From contig JAZQUV010000022.1 in assembly GCA_045631465.1 (NCBI GenBank), forward strand, positions 62,001 to 126,000: a DNA stretch of 64,000 nucleotides. The letters are read 5' to 3'. A program made the translations under genes and the position numbers. Position 1 is the stretch's first letter, and each line of letters opens with the position of its first letter. Shown piece by piece: positions 16,907-26,237 of the stretch. The notes beneath the pieces are model-generated. The model worked only from the letters and a program-made list of their open reading frames with translations. It searched no databases and was not told where the DNA came from. This DNA is from Aphodosoma sp045631465. GTDB taxonomy: Bacteria > Bacteroidota > Bacteroidia > Bacteroidales > Paludibacteraceae.

Positions 16907-18859
16907 TTATTTTGCATCTAACATCTCACAATGAGCTTTATGAATTATAGACGATGCTCGAAGCACCTCGGCTATCGACATTGCAAAACTCATTGCTCCA
17001 TGACCACGGAATGGTGGATTGCCATCATATAACTCCGATAGCGAACCTAATGTAAGTTCTTTCATCTCTGGCTCAAAACCTGCCATCATACGCATCACAA
17101 ACGACAAACCACTCATCTTATATACTTTTAAATAAGCCTCCACAAATGCTGCCGTTGTCCATGGCCAAATTGGTCCATTGTGATAATTTCGGTCTCGTTC
17201 AAGCTCTCCTCCAATATATTCTGGTCGATACATACCACTCTTAGGACTTATACTGCGCAAACCTTTCACTGTCAACAATTCTCGAGTAACAATATCAACT
17301 ACCGATTTTTGTTGTTTACGATCCAATGCCGAATATGGCAACGACACTGCAAACAACATATTTGGACGAACCTCTACGTTGCAATAGTCACCATCTACAT
17401 AGTCATACAAGTATGTGCCATTCCAGAACTTAGCAACTAACGAATTACCCGAAAGACCTGCTTGATAATCAAACAAATCTGCCTGATTTTCATTCTTTTG
17501 CTCTGTTGCCAATTCTGCAGCAAATTTCAATGCATTATACCACAACGCATTGATTTCTACCACATAACCCGTACGAGGAGTTATCGGCCATCCATTCTCA
17601 ACAGCATTCATCCATGTCGCAGGTCGCTCTTTTCCATTCGTAAACAACAAACCATTGTCATGCACCTTCAGATTAGGATGTTGCTGACGACGAATATAAT
17701 TAATTATGTCATACACTAAATTGCCATAACGCTCTGCCGCCACATCAACACCCATTATCAAAGCATATTGTTGTATTGCCCAAACTGCCCACAACAAAAC
17801 ATCTGGAGCATCAACCTCTGCCAAACGAGTAGTTGCGCGCTCTGCATTCATAAACTCACGCAAAGCCACTTCTCCTCTAGTCATAATCTCATCAAACATT
17901 TTGGCATGACCAGCATACAATGTTGCACCTGGCAACGCAATAAATTGATCGCGAGCACGATAACCAAACCAAGGATAACCGGCCAACAAATACGTACCAT
18001 CCGAACATCTATTATAGAACTGCTCGGCCGACACTTTCAAACACGACAAAAAGTCCTCTCGCACAATATGTTTAGCCTTCTCATCATCAAACAAACGCTT
18101 CATCCTGCGCGACGACATCTCTTCTGTGCCCGCAGTAAATATCACTGTCTCTCCTTTCTTGATAGACAACTCGAAATATCCCGGAACAAACAAATCTTCT
18201 TTAAACGCATAACCTCGCTCTGCCTCTTTCGAATACTCTACCCCATCATACCAATTTGGCTCCGATATCCACTGCATTTGCTTATTTGTTTGCATAACCA
18301 ATTCAGGATAACCCTCATACATGCAAAATGCCACTCCATTATCACCTTCGCGATAATCAGTGCGTGCCTTATCATTCTTCTCTGTCAACTTATTCACACT
18401 ACGGAATGCAAGAAACGGACGCAAACGCAACGTGGTAGCCGAGTGCGCCTCCAAAAGCGTATAAGCAACCATAATACGATTCTCTCCCTCTACAATAATA
18501 CGCTCTTTTTGCAATATCATACCGCCAATACGATAAATCGTAGTCGACACCGCACCCAAGCGAAACTCGCGAATATACTTATGCCCTCGTGGGCTATAAT
18601 AATCGCCTGCGTATTTATGCAAACCAATATTAAACTCTGCCCCATGCTGTATCAATGTCTCATCGCATGAAGACAACAAAACATGATTGCCTCCGAGATT
18701 TTCTACCGGAACAACCAACAATCCATGATACTTTCTTGTGTTACAATCAACAATTGTACCACTTGAATAGGCCCCTGCACGATTCGTGCGCAAAATCTCT
18801 TTGTCCAACGACTTCTCGAGATTAGTCATCACTAGCCTGTCAAATCTCAAATAATCCAT
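16907..18859 (-). CDS. Glycogen debranching enzyme (amylo-alpha-1,6-glucosidase type)
   Basis: 650 residues. The N-terminal beta-sandwich domain (about 1-250) opens with EILRTNRAGAYSSGTIVDC and NTRKYHGLLV, the GDE_N signature. The C-terminal (alpha/alpha)6 catalytic domain (about 290-640) contains YPWFGYRARDQFIALPGATL, with the general acid region RD, and ERDRNYHNGPIWPWTTAAF. It hydrolyses alpha-1,6 branch points of glycogen in the cytosol. ATG 18859 fits the family start (MDYLRFDRLVMTNLEKSL); an in-frame ATG 10 codons earlier is less likely. First gene of the glycogen operon. A promoter is found 130 bases upstream. Confidence 0.93.
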   Translation of the reverse strand: MDYLRFDRLVMTNLEKSLDKEILRTNRAGAYSSGTIVDCNTRKYHGLLVVPVENLGGNHVLLSSCDETLIQHGAEFNIGLHKYAGDYYSPRGHKYIREFRLGAVSTTIYRIGGMILQKERIIVEGENRIMVAYTLLEAHSATTLRLRPFLAFRSVNKLTEKNDKARTDYREGDNGVAFCMYEGYPELVMQTNKQMQWISEPNWYDGVEYSKEAERGYAFKEDLFVPGYFELSIKKGETVIFTAGTEEMSSRRMKRLFDDEKAKHIVREDFLSCLKVSAEQFYNRCSDGTYLLAGYPWFGYRARDQFIALPGATLYAGHAKMFDEIMTRGEVALREFMNAERATTRLAEVDAPDVLLWAVWAIQQYALIMGVDVAAERYGNLVYDIINYIRRQQHPNLKVHDNGLLFTNGKERPATWMNAVENGWPITPRTGYVVEINALWYNALKFAAELATEQKNENQADLFDYQAGLSGNSLVAKFWNGTYLYDYVDGDYCNVEVRPNMLFAVSLPYSALDRKQQKSVVDIVTRELLTVKGLRSISPKSGMYRPEYIGGELERDRNYHNGPIWPWTTAAFVEAYLKVYKMSGLSFVMRMMAGFEPEMKELTLGSLSELYDGNPPFRGHGAMSFAMSIAEVLRASSIIHKAHCEMLDAK

Positions 18860-18989
18860 ATATAGTTTAAGGTTATAAATTCCTAACAATCAAGACTTAT
18901 CACTCTTTCTCTCTAATTCGCACATTAAATCACTCACAACAGTTTTTTTAATTATGAATTAGGATTTATGATTTATATAAATTTCGCCC

Positions 18990-19019
18990 TAAAGTTACAA
19001 CTTTTTTCCTAATCTACAA
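18990..19019 (-). promoter_or_regulatory. Probable promoter of the glycogen operon
   Basis: TTG (19017-19019), 19-base spacer, TAACTTTA (18990-18997) on the minus strand, one mismatch from TAnnTTTG. It gives a leader of about 125 bases before the debranching enzyme gene. Confidence 0.55.
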
Positions 19020-19095
19020 ACTTTTTTGTGATTTTTATAATAATTTAACAACTAAAACCCTCTTCAACCAAAAAATTCCACATCAAAAAAACACC

Positions 19096-19195
19096 CTCTA
19101 AAATACAATAACCCACTTCCTTGTTTAAATATACTATACAGCAACCTGCAAGCAACCTTCACCCTACCTTCAAAACCCTCTCTAAAATACAATAA
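19096..19195 (-). repeat. Roughly 96-bp intergenic element with direct-repeat ends, copy C
   Basis: A 46-bp core (19126-19171) is identical to 57025-57070. On both sides stands CTCTAAAATACAATAA (19096-19111 and 19180-19195), 84 bp apart; the inner 12 bases AAAATACAATAA also flank the other copy at exactly the same distances. The spacers between core and ends differ in sequence but not in length. No reading frame. It lies between the divergent glycogen operon and the B12 riboswitch. Confidence 0.85.
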
Positions 19196-19245
19196 GCCCC
19201 CCCCTTTTTTTCTCTCTCCAAAACTAAAAAAAATCTTCAAAGTTC

Positions 19246-19276
19246 TTGCCTTATTAAAATATTTTATCTAACTTTG
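19246..19276 (+). promoter_or_regulatory. Promoter of the cobalamin operon
   Basis: TTG (19246-19248), 20-base spacer, TAACTTTG (19269-19276). Transcription would start a few bases before the riboswitch aptamer. Confidence 0.8.
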
Positions 19277-19290
19277 CACTCATATTTCAA

Positions 19291-19501
19291 GACAATGGTT
19301 TGCCCATAGGGCAACTAAGAGGGAATCAGGTGAAAGTCCTGAACAGTCCCGCTGCTGTAACTCTTTTCGAGTGAAAAAATCATCACTCAGTATAACAAAA
19401 TAAACCACTGAATCGAGGCGCGAGAATCCAATCTCCACTCAACAATTTGGGAAGGTATGTTCATACTAATAAAAGACAAGTCAGAAGACCTGCCATTTGT
19501 C
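19291..19501 (+). promoter_or_regulatory. Cobalamin riboswitch
   Basis: The aptamer shows the conserved core GGGAATCAGGTGAAAGTCC followed by GAACAGTCCCGCTGCTGTAA, and the B12-box AGTCAGAAGACCTGCC near its 3' end. The P1 stem can be drawn between GACAATGG (19291-19298) and CCATTTGTC (19493-19501). A small hairpin, GTGCTT (518-523) with AGGCAC (531-536 of 19500s), lies between the aptamer and the btuB ATG at 19554 and is a candidate expression platform. Binding of adenosylcobalamin would lower expression of the transport genes that follow, as in known B12 riboswitches. Confidence 0.95.
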
Positions 19502-19553
19502 CGTTTATGTTTAATCCGTGCTTCGAGGAAAGGCACTAACATAAAAATCATTA

Positions 19554-21605
19554 ATGAACAACTCCCATCTTTTTCGTCATATCGCGTGCGTGCTTATATT
19601 ATGTATGAGCTCCATTGTTGCATTCGCACAAGACGGAAAAATTCGCATAATAGAGGAAAAAGACACGAGCACCGTTCATTCTCTCGACGAAGTAGTCGTC
19701 ACCACTTCCACCTCAACCAAAGAAACCCGCGCCACTGCCCCCCTACAAATACTCTCTGGCGAAGCTCTCGAAGGCTTAAATGCCATTCAAGTTGCCGATG
19801 CTGTAAAGCACTTTAGTGGCGTAATGGTGAAGGACTATGGTGGCATTGGCGGACTAAAAACCGTGTCGGTCCGCAGTTTAGGTGCAAGCCACACTGCCGT
19901 AAGCTATGATGGAATCGCCGTGAGCGATGCCCAAAACGGTCAAATCGACATCAGCCGTTTCTCGCTCGACAATATAGATATGTTGTCGCTCTCCAACGGA
20001 CAAAGCGACCAAATTTTCCAACCTGCCCGACAATATGCCTCTGCCGCAGTGCTCAACATCACCACTATGGCTCCTCGCTTCGACAACCGCCCGGTCAACG
20101 GAAAGGTTATGATGAAATCCGGCTCTTTCGGACTCATAAATCCATCGCTACACATTGCTGGCAAATTAAACGAATATCTATCTATGACGGCAAGCGGCGA
20201 ATGGATGTCAGCCCACGGACGCTACCCCTACCTAATGCATTATGGCACTCAAGCCAACGATAGCACCTCTATCGAAATCCGTCAAAACACCGACGTGCAG
20301 AATCTTCGCGCCGAGGCTGCTCTATATGGCTCCGATTCTGTCCAAAATGGCTATCTCAAAGGCTACTACTACCAATCCGAACGTGGTCTGCCCGGCGCCA
20401 CAATTTTCTATAACACACAGAATTTCAGCAGTCAACGCATCTGGGATCGCTCGGCATTCCTTCAAGGGCACTACGAGCGCAATTTTGCCAACATCGTATC
20501 TCTCCAACTTAATGCTAAATACAACTACTCCTTCACCCACTATCTCGACCCTATGCATCTCGGCTCTGAAGGCAAAGACGAAAACCGATATTCTCAAAAC
20601 GAATATTATCTAAGTGGCGCAGTCATTTACCGACCTATTAGTGGTTTATCATTCAACCTATCGCAAGACGGCATCATCAACACATTATCCACTGATTTAG
20701 ACAACTTTACATCTCCAACTCGCTACACATCACTCACTGCCGTAGCCGGCAAATATGTCAACAATTGGGTTATGGCAACCGCTAGTGTGCTAATGACTGC
20801 GACAAAAGATGTGATGGCCGACCACAGCAAAGGGCTACAACGATTCAAGGCTTCGCCATACGCTAGTCTATCCTTCAAACCATTCTCTAACACCGATTTC
20901 CGCATACGCCTTTTTTATAAAAACATATTCCGTCTGCCTACTTTCAACGACCTCTACTATGGCAAAGTTGGCAATCGAGATTTATTGCCCGAAACCACCA
21001 ATCAATACAACATCGGGCTCACATTCCAACGCTCTATCACCGAATATATTCCTATGTTGGCTTTAAGTTGCGACATATATCACAACGACGTGCGCAACAA
21101 AATCGTAGCCTACCCTACTAAGAATATCTACACGTGGACTATGCTCAACTACGGACGCGTTTCGATTACTGGGTTAGACTTTACTGGCGACATTGAGATT
21201 GCTCCATGCAAAGAAGTACAGATAACTCTCGGTGCCACATACACCTACAATCGTGCGCTTAATGTAACCAACCCCACCGACCGCGACTATCGCCACCAGA
21301 TTCCCTACACCCCTCGCATATCTGGTTCAGGCAAGGCTGGCATCAAAACACCTTGGTTTACACTTAATTACTCTTTGGTATGGAGCGGACATCGCTATGC
21401 CGTTAATCAAAACTATGCCGAAAATCGTGTCGAAGGCTATTTCGACCACAGCCTATCGGCAAGCCACGAATTCTCGCTCCGCCACGACCACAAACTTGGC
21501 ATAAACCTCGAATGCCTCAACCTCACAAACATAAACTACTGCGTTGTGCGCTATTTCCCTATGCCTGGTCGCAGTTGGCGTGGAACTATCTATTGGAAAT
21601 TCTAA
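19554..21605 (+). CDS. btuB: TonB-dependent cobalamin receptor, BtuB-like
   Basis: 683 residues. A signal peptide (ends VAFAQ) precedes a TonB box-like VHSLDEVVVTT, the plug (PLQILSGEALEGLNAIQVAD, VSVRSLGASHTAVSYDG) and a 22-strand barrel ending RGTIYWKF. The cobalamin riboswitch directly upstream, and the surface propeller lipoprotein gene 1 base downstream, identify the cargo as cobalamin or a related corrinoid. Bacteroidetes BtuB works with a BtuG lid protein on the cell surface (family knowledge). Length is somewhat above the enterobacterial protein, as usual in this phylum. Energy would come from TonB-ExbBD encoded elsewhere. Confidence 0.9.
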   Translation: MNNSHLFRHIACVLILCMSSIVAFAQDGKIRIIEEKDTSTVHSLDEVVVTTSTSTKETRATAPLQILSGEALEGLNAIQVADAVKHFSGVMVKDYGGIGGLKTVSVRSLGASHTAVSYDGIAVSDAQNGQIDISRFSLDNIDMLSLSNGQSDQIFQPARQYASAAVLNITTMAPRFDNRPVNGKVMMKSGSFGLINPSLHIAGKLNEYLSMTASGEWMSAHGRYPYLMHYGTQANDSTSIEIRQNTDVQNLRAEAALYGSDSVQNGYLKGYYYQSERGLPGATIFYNTQNFSSQRIWDRSAFLQGHYERNFANIVSLQLNAKYNYSFTHYLDPMHLGSEGKDENRYSQNEYYLSGAVIYRPISGLSFNLSQDGIINTLSTDLDNFTSPTRYTSLTAVAGKYVNNWVMATASVLMTATKDVMADHSKGLQRFKASPYASLSFKPFSNTDFRIRLFYKNIFRLPTFNDLYYGKVGNRDLLPETTNQYNIGLTFQRSITEYIPMLALSCDIYHNDVRNKIVAYPTKNIYTWTMLNYGRVSITGLDFTGDIEIAPCKEVQITLGATYTYNRALNVTNPTDRDYRHQIPYTPRISGSGKAGIKTPWFTLNYSLVWSGHRYAVNQNYAENRVEGYFDHSLSASHEFSLRHDHKLGINLECLNLTNINYCVVRYFPMPGRSWRGTIYWKF

Positions 21606-21606
21606 G

Positions 21607-22680
21607 ATGAAAAACTACATTATAATACTGATTTCTATACTCTTCGTAAGTTGCAACGATATGTACGACGTGCCACGCGAACCCGTGTGGAACGACACTA
21701 CCGAAACAACTCAACTATTGGTGCTTAGCGAAGGTCTATTCAATATGAACAATAGCACTTTAGCCAAAGTCAACTTACAGACTGGCGATATTGACTACGA
21801 CTACTTTAAGAGCGTCAATGGTCGTGGATTAGGCGACACCGGCAACGATATGAAACAATATGGTTCAAAGATTTACATCACTGTAAACATCTCAAGCCAA
21901 TTAGAAGTGTTGGACGCAAACACCTATAAATCAATCAAACGAATACCTCTTTTCAATCAAGATGGCGTAGCGCGCCAACCTCGATACGTAACTTTCTATC
22001 AAAACAAAGCCTACGTCAGCTGCTTCGATGGTTGGGTGGCTCGCATCGACACTGCTTCATTAGAAATAGACGCTTGGGCGCAATGTGGCAACAATCCCGA
22101 CCATCTCGTCGTATGCAACAACAAACTCTACGTCAGCAACTCCGGCGGACTCGACAACCCTTTCTACGACAACAGCGTAAGTGTAGTCGACTTAGATAGT
22201 TTTAAAGAAATACGTCGCATCAAAGTGGGTGTAAATCCTGGCTCTATTGCTGCCGATAGCGAAGGCGATGTGTATGTAATCACTCGTGGCGACTACGATG
22301 ATGAGGACTACACTCTCCACAAGATAGACTCCGAAATAGATACCGTTGTCGAAAGTTTCACCTCTATTCACCCACTCAAAATGATCATACACAACGACCT
22401 AGCATATATGTATAGTTTCAACTACAAGAGTGGCGAACAATGGATTAAGGTATTCGACTGTCTTACCGACCAGGTTGTAAACGAGAACTTTATCACCGAT
22501 GGCACTAAAATACAAACGCCTTTTAGTCTAACCATCAATCCCCAAAATGGCGATTTATACATCACCGAAGCATACAACTATGTACTCTGGGGCGATGTGC
22601 TCTGCTTCAACCGCAACGGGCAACTCAAATTCCGTCTCAACGAAATAGGTCTAAACCCTAATTCTGTGATAATACGATAA
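21607..22680 (+). CDS. btuG: BtuG-like beta-propeller surface lipoprotein
   Basis: 357 residues with a lipobox (ILFVSC, Cys16). The mature sequence is a YncE/DUF5074-type propeller with regularly spaced blade motifs (GNDMKQYGSKIYITVN, QPRYVTFYQNKAYVSCFDG, NPDHLVVCNNKLYVSNSGG, NPGSIAADSEGDVYVITRGD). BtuG proteins are such lipoproteins; they bind cobalamin very tightly and pass it to BtuB (family knowledge). ATG 21607 is chosen because it starts the lipoprotein signal and stands 1 base after the btuB stop; the longer frame from 21544 overlaps btuB and has no signal peptide. Assignment relies on fold, lipobox and operon position, not on identified ligand residues. Confidence 0.82.
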   Translation: MKNYIIILISILFVSCNDMYDVPREPVWNDTTETTQLLVLSEGLFNMNNSTLAKVNLQTGDIDYDYFKSVNGRGLGDTGNDMKQYGSKIYITVNISSQLEVLDANTYKSIKRIPLFNQDGVARQPRYVTFYQNKAYVSCFDGWVARIDTASLEIDAWAQCGNNPDHLVVCNNKLYVSNSGGLDNPFYDNSVSVVDLDSFKEIRRIKVGVNPGSIAADSEGDVYVITRGDYDDEDYTLHKIDSEIDTVVESFTSIHPLKMIIHNDLAYMYSFNYKSGEQWIKVFDCLTDQVVNENFITDGTKIQTPFSLTINPQNGDLYITEAYNYVLWGDVLCFNRNGQLKFRLNEIGLNPNSVIIR

Positions 22681-22725
22681 TTGAAAAGAGATTTTGTTAT
22701 TATGTTTTCTAAAATAAATAAAACT

Positions 22726-24549
22726 ATGAAACACTCAATTACTGCATTATTATGCTCATTATTTACTACCTTTTGTTTTGCAGAAAACAAAGTATCGGTA
22801 ATTGAATACTGCCCTGCTCCGGGACAATTTGTGAACACATTGCCTATCATCGAATCTGAGGACGATGTACTTCAAAAAGCACAACAAAACCTCGAACGTG
22901 GCTCTATGATTAGCCTCGGTGCTTTCGGTGGCTATATGGTGGCTGAATTCGACCGCCCTCTTGCCAATGCCGAAGGCTACGACCTCATTATCCTTGGCAA
23001 TGCCTTTGCCACAAGCGCCGAACCAGGCATAGTAATGGTCAGCCGCGATGCTAACCAAAACGGCATTGCCGACGACAGTTGGTACGAAATAGCAGGTAGC
23101 GAATATGCCCGCTCAACCCAAAACTACGAAATCACATACTATCGTCCCGAAGCCAACAAAGACACTCTCAAAGAGTTGAAAGAATATATTCGTTGGTCCG
23201 ACAATCAAGGCAACAGTGGATGGGTAAGCAAAAATGCCACTCACCTACAGGGCTACTACCCTGCTTGGATTGATGCCGATAGTCTCACATTCAAAGGCAC
23301 TCTACTTCCTACCAACTCAATCGATAAAAACGGAGATGGTTCATACTTCGAATTGAAACCATACGAATGGGGCTATGCCGACAATCAACCTAATAGCAAC
23401 GAAGCAGGATGTAGCATCGACCTCGATTGGGCTATAGATGATGCTGGCAATGCCATAAAACTTGAAGCTATCGACTTTATACGCATCCACACTGCTATCA
23501 ATGCCGTAGATTTAGGCCAAATAGGCGAAGCTAGCACCGAAATATCTGCTATCCGCGCCCTCCACAACGAAACTATCGAAGAAAAAGATGAAATCGTATT
23601 CGATATAAACTCTATGATCGAACAACAAAATATCACATTCAACAATCAAGATGTATGGGATAAAACGTTCAACGATAGCATCAAATATCAATCTTTTGGC
23701 AATGGCACATTCTCATTTGCCCACCTTCGCTCTGGCAATTCGTGGGATGGCACTTCATGGGAAGGCTTCACCATTTCGCGTAGCACCGACACTTTGCTCT
23801 CTCACGAGTCATTCTATCCCGATCATCAATGGGGCATTATGGCTGGTGGTGGTGTCAATGGCATAGGCACTCCTTTTATATTAGCTTATTTCTCTGAATA
23901 TACCGAAAATTCTCTCGATAGCCACATCTGCGAAATAGAATTTACTCATATCAACGACGTTGAAGCCGTAGGTTGCTATGTCTGCAACTCGCCTTACACT
24001 ATGCGATGCATCACTCAAGGCTTTGGTTATGCCCGCAAATTCACACAAGGCGACTACTGCACACTCACTGCACACGGCATAAATGCTAATGGCGAAGAAT
24101 GTGGCACTGTGGTTTACTACATAGCTGACTATCGCGATGAAGATTCAACCAAGTGGATTCTAAACACCGATTGGGATTGGATGGATCTAACCCCACTTGG
24201 CGCAGTCAAAAGCATCTACTTCACCATGGAAACTACCGACGTAGGCGACTGGGGTGCGAATACTACATTCTATTTCGGACTCGACCAAATCACTATCCGC
24301 CCAATAAAACAAGAAACCGGCATCGAATCACTCATCTCTCATCACTCATCACTCATCACATACCCTAACCCTTGTCGCGACGTACTCTACATCGAAGGTA
24401 TAAAAGAAAGAGAACAAATCAACATCTACAACATACATGGACAATTGCAATTAACATCATTCAACCCTCAACTCTCAACTCTCAACTTGTCGCCTGGTGT
24501 TTATATAATAAAATGTGGTGATAAAACAACAAAATTTATAAGAGAATAA
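22726..24549 (+). CDS. T9SS-exported DUF4465-type protein of the cobalamin operon
   Basis: 607 residues. A Sec signal peptide (MKHSITALLCSLFTTFCFA) has no lipobox cysteine. The N-terminal domain (about 20-280) resembles PKD/lectin-like cell-surface domains (GAFGGYMVAEFDRPL, YDLIILGNAFATSAEPGIV, DSWYEIAGSEY). The next domain (about 300-520) is DUF4465-like (TFSFAHLRSGNSWDGTSWEG, GTPFILAYFSEY). After a repeat-coded linker (ESLISHHSSLI) comes a type A sorting domain (TYPNPCRDVLYIEG ... LSPGVYIIKCGD) that targets it to T9SS. ATG 22726 matches the signal peptide; earlier in-frame starts at 22681 (TTG) and 22702 are less likely. Being third in the riboswitch operon, it may be an extra surface corrinoid-binding protein, comparable in role to BtuH; this is inference. 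Confidence 0.8.
   Translation: MKHSITALLCSLFTTFCFAENKVSVIEYCPAPGQFVNTLPIIESEDDVLQKAQQNLERGSMISLGAFGGYMVAEFDRPLANAEGYDLIILGNAFATSAEPGIVMVSRDANQNGIADDSWYEIAGSEYARSTQNYEITYYRPEANKDTLKELKEYIRWSDNQGNSGWVSKNATHLQGYYPAWIDADSLTFKGTLLPTNSIDKNGDGSYFELKPYEWGYADNQPNSNEAGCSIDLDWAIDDAGNAIKLEAIDFIRIHTAINAVDLGQIGEASTEISAIRALHNETIEEKDEIVFDINSMIEQQNITFNNQDVWDKTFNDSIKYQSFGNGTFSFAHLRSGNSWDGTSWEGFTISRSTDTLLSHESFYPDHQWGIMAGGGVNGIGTPFILAYFSEYTENSLDSHICEIEFTHINDVEAVGCYVCNSPYTMRCITQGFGYARKFTQGDYCTLTAHGINANGEECGTVVYYIADYRDEDSTKWILNTDWDWMDLTPLGAVKSIYFTMETTDVGDWGANTTFYFGLDQITIRPIKQETGIESLISHHSSLITYPNPCRDVLYIEGIKEREQINIYNIHGQLQLTSFNPQLSTLNLSPGVYIIKCGDKTTKFIRE
24327..24361. repeat. Heptamer repeat inside coding sequence (T9SS linker), 5 units
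   Basis: ATCACTC, ATCTCTC, ATCACTC, ATCACTC, ATCACAT encode the linker SLISHHSSLIT between the DUF4465-like domain and the sorting domain. Confidence 0.85.
24461..24488. repeat. Heptamer repeat inside coding sequence (sorting domain), 4 units
   Basis: TCAACCC, TCAACTC, TCAACTC, TCAACTT encode FNPQLSTLNL in a loop of the type A sorting domain. Confidence 0.85.
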
Positions 24550-24561
24550 TGTATTATTCAT

Positions 24562-24605
24562 AAAAGGAACTGAACTAAAATGAAAATTTTGGTTCAGTTC
24601 CTTTT
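24562..24605 (+). terminator. Terminator of the cobalamin operon
   Basis: AAAAGGAACTGAAC (24562-24575) and GTTCAGTTCCTTTT (24592-24605) form a perfect 14-bp inverted repeat with a 16-base loop, 12 bases after the last stop codon. The following 24606-24800 is AT-rich and shows no gene, RNA or repeat that I recognise. Confidence 0.9.
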
Positions 24606-24806
24606 ATACGATAATAAGAAAGTTTATTCTCCATAGATGTCAGAGCATATTGCTCCTTAGTTAAGTGACTTTTTTTCTTAAGAAGAAAATAATAGGTAGT
24701 ATAGAATGAGGATGTTTTGGTATAGGAGATAGTTGGTGTCTTATTGCATTTAAATAATAAAATTATTTTTATTGTTTTTTAACACCGTTAATTGAAATAT
24801 TTTGCG

Positions 24807-24814
24807 TACATTTG
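24807..24814 (+). promoter_or_regulatory. Probable -7 element of the metallophosphoesterase promoter
   Basis: TACATTTG matches TAnnTTTG, 82 bases before the start codon. No clear TTG is found at the right distance upstream, so the promoter is tentative. Confidence 0.4.
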
Positions 24815-24895
24815 CACGTTATGAGTAGAATTTACGCTCAAATCAAAAACAAATTATCTATTTTTCAATTATAAATCATCAATTACCTACTTATT

Positions 24896-26152
24896 ATGCG
24901 CATTGTTCCTATTTTAATTATATTTGTCATAATGGCTTTTTTGCCAAGTGCCGTTTACTTAAGACACATTTTAAAACGAAAAAATGAAATAACAAGTAGT
25001 GTTATAGCAATGTTTGCATTACCTACACTATCGTTATTGGCATTTATACTACTTGCATTTGCTACTCGCTTAGGATACAATGTCAAAATTATAACGTGGA
25101 TAATATGGGCAATGCTACTAACTATGTTACCACAAAACATATATGCCATATTTTACCTAATAAACGACATAATTTATATATTCGCAAAACATAGTTATAA
25201 ATGGCTACATTATGCAGGGACAATATCTGCAATAATAATAGCATTTTGTATGATTATTGGTATGGCTAATCGCCATAATTTGAAGGTACGAGAGGTGACT
25301 ATTTACTCAAAAAATCTACCGAAAAATTTTGACGGAATGCGCATTGCCCATATTACAGATTTACATCTTGGAAATCTTTCTCCTCGAGATAATTATCTCA
25401 AAAAAATAGTAACAAAATTAACTGAAATAAAGCCAGATATGTTGGTTTGCACTGGTGATATGATGAATATATCTGCTGAAGAAGTTGAGGGATTAGATGG
25501 ATTATTCGATACTATTGATGCTTTTTATGGACGATATGCCGTAATGGGTAATCACGATTATGGAGACTATAAGAAGTGGGAATCGGAAGAGGCAAAAGAA
25601 GCCAATCTTATGGCTGCATATGAGGCATATCGACGTGTTGGATTTGTGCTTTTGAATGACAGCGTGGCAAAACTTACCTGGGAGCATTTCTCTCCGAGCT
25701 CAGATAGTTGTTCTATCTCAATCATTAACATTATTGGTGTGGAGAATTGTGGTAAGCCACCGTTTCCACATTATGGCGATTTAACAGAGGCTACAGAGAG
25801 GATTGAGCCTGCTCAATTCCATTTACCGCAATGTTATAACTCTTTGGCTGAACCTGCACAATTCAATATTTTATTATCTCACGACCCAACTCATTGGCGA
25901 GAAGAGGTGGTTAAAGAGGAATATAAATATATCGATTTAACGCTTTCGGGACATACTCATTCAGCTCAAATAGGCATTAATCTTGGCAAATTCAAATGGT
26001 CTCCATCACAATGGATTTTCGACGAATGGGATGGATTATACCAAGAAGGAAATCAATACTTATACGTATCAAGAGGATTAGGATATGTGGGTATTCCGTT
26101 CAGATTGGGTATGCCTGCAGAAATTAGTATTATTACACTCAGAAAAGAATAA
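24896..26152 (+). CDS. Membrane-anchored metallophosphoesterase
   Basis: 418 residues. Four membrane helices occupy the N-terminal 125 residues (about 3-22, 36-60, 66-95, 103-123). From about 148 a calcineurin-like phosphoesterase domain follows with all metal-ligand motifs: HITDLHLGN (D, H), VCTGDMMN (D), MGNHDYGD (N, H), LLSHDP (H) and SGHTHSAQ (H, H). This is the YkuE/YaeI-like group; some members hydrolyse UDP-diacylglucosamine or other phospholipid-related esters, but the substrate here is unknown. It stands alone, with its own promoter region and a bidirectional terminator behind it. Confidence 0.9.
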   Translation: MRIVPILIIFVIMAFLPSAVYLRHILKRKNEITSSVIAMFALPTLSLLAFILLAFATRLGYNVKIITWIIWAMLLTMLPQNIYAIFYLINDIIYIFAKHSYKWLHYAGTISAIIIAFCMIIGMANRHNLKVREVTIYSKNLPKNFDGMRIAHITDLHLGNLSPRDNYLKKIVTKLTEIKPDMLVCTGDMMNISAEEVEGLDGLFDTIDAFYGRYAVMGNHDYGDYKKWESEEAKEANLMAAYEAYRRVGFVLLNDSVAKLTWEHFSPSSDSCSISIINIIGVENCGKPPFPHYGDLTEATERIEPAQFHLPQCYNSLAEPAQFNILLSHDPTHWREEVVKEEYKYIDLTLSGHTHSAQIGINLGKFKWSPSQWIFDEWDGLYQEGNQYLYVSRGLGYVGIPFRLGMPAEISIITLRKE

Positions 26153-26153
26153 C

Positions 26154-26195
26154 AAAAAAACACGCATCTCATAGCAATATGAAATGCGTGTTTTT
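26154..26195. terminator. Bidirectional terminator
   Basis: CACGCAT (26161-26167) and ATGCGTG (26184-26190), with extra pairing inside (TCAT/ATGA), lie between an A-tract (26154-26160) and a T-tract (26191-26195). It serves the convergent metallophosphoesterase (plus) and FISUMP-like (minus) genes. Confidence 0.85.
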
Positions 26196-26237
26196 ATTTC
26201 AAGAAATCTTATTTAATCAATACAACAACGTTTTCCG

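Noticed and set aside
19457..19816. 119-codon plus-strand frame across the B12 riboswitch and btuB start
   Set aside because: It begins inside the riboswitch aptamer and overlaps the btuB signal peptide in another frame; no protein features.
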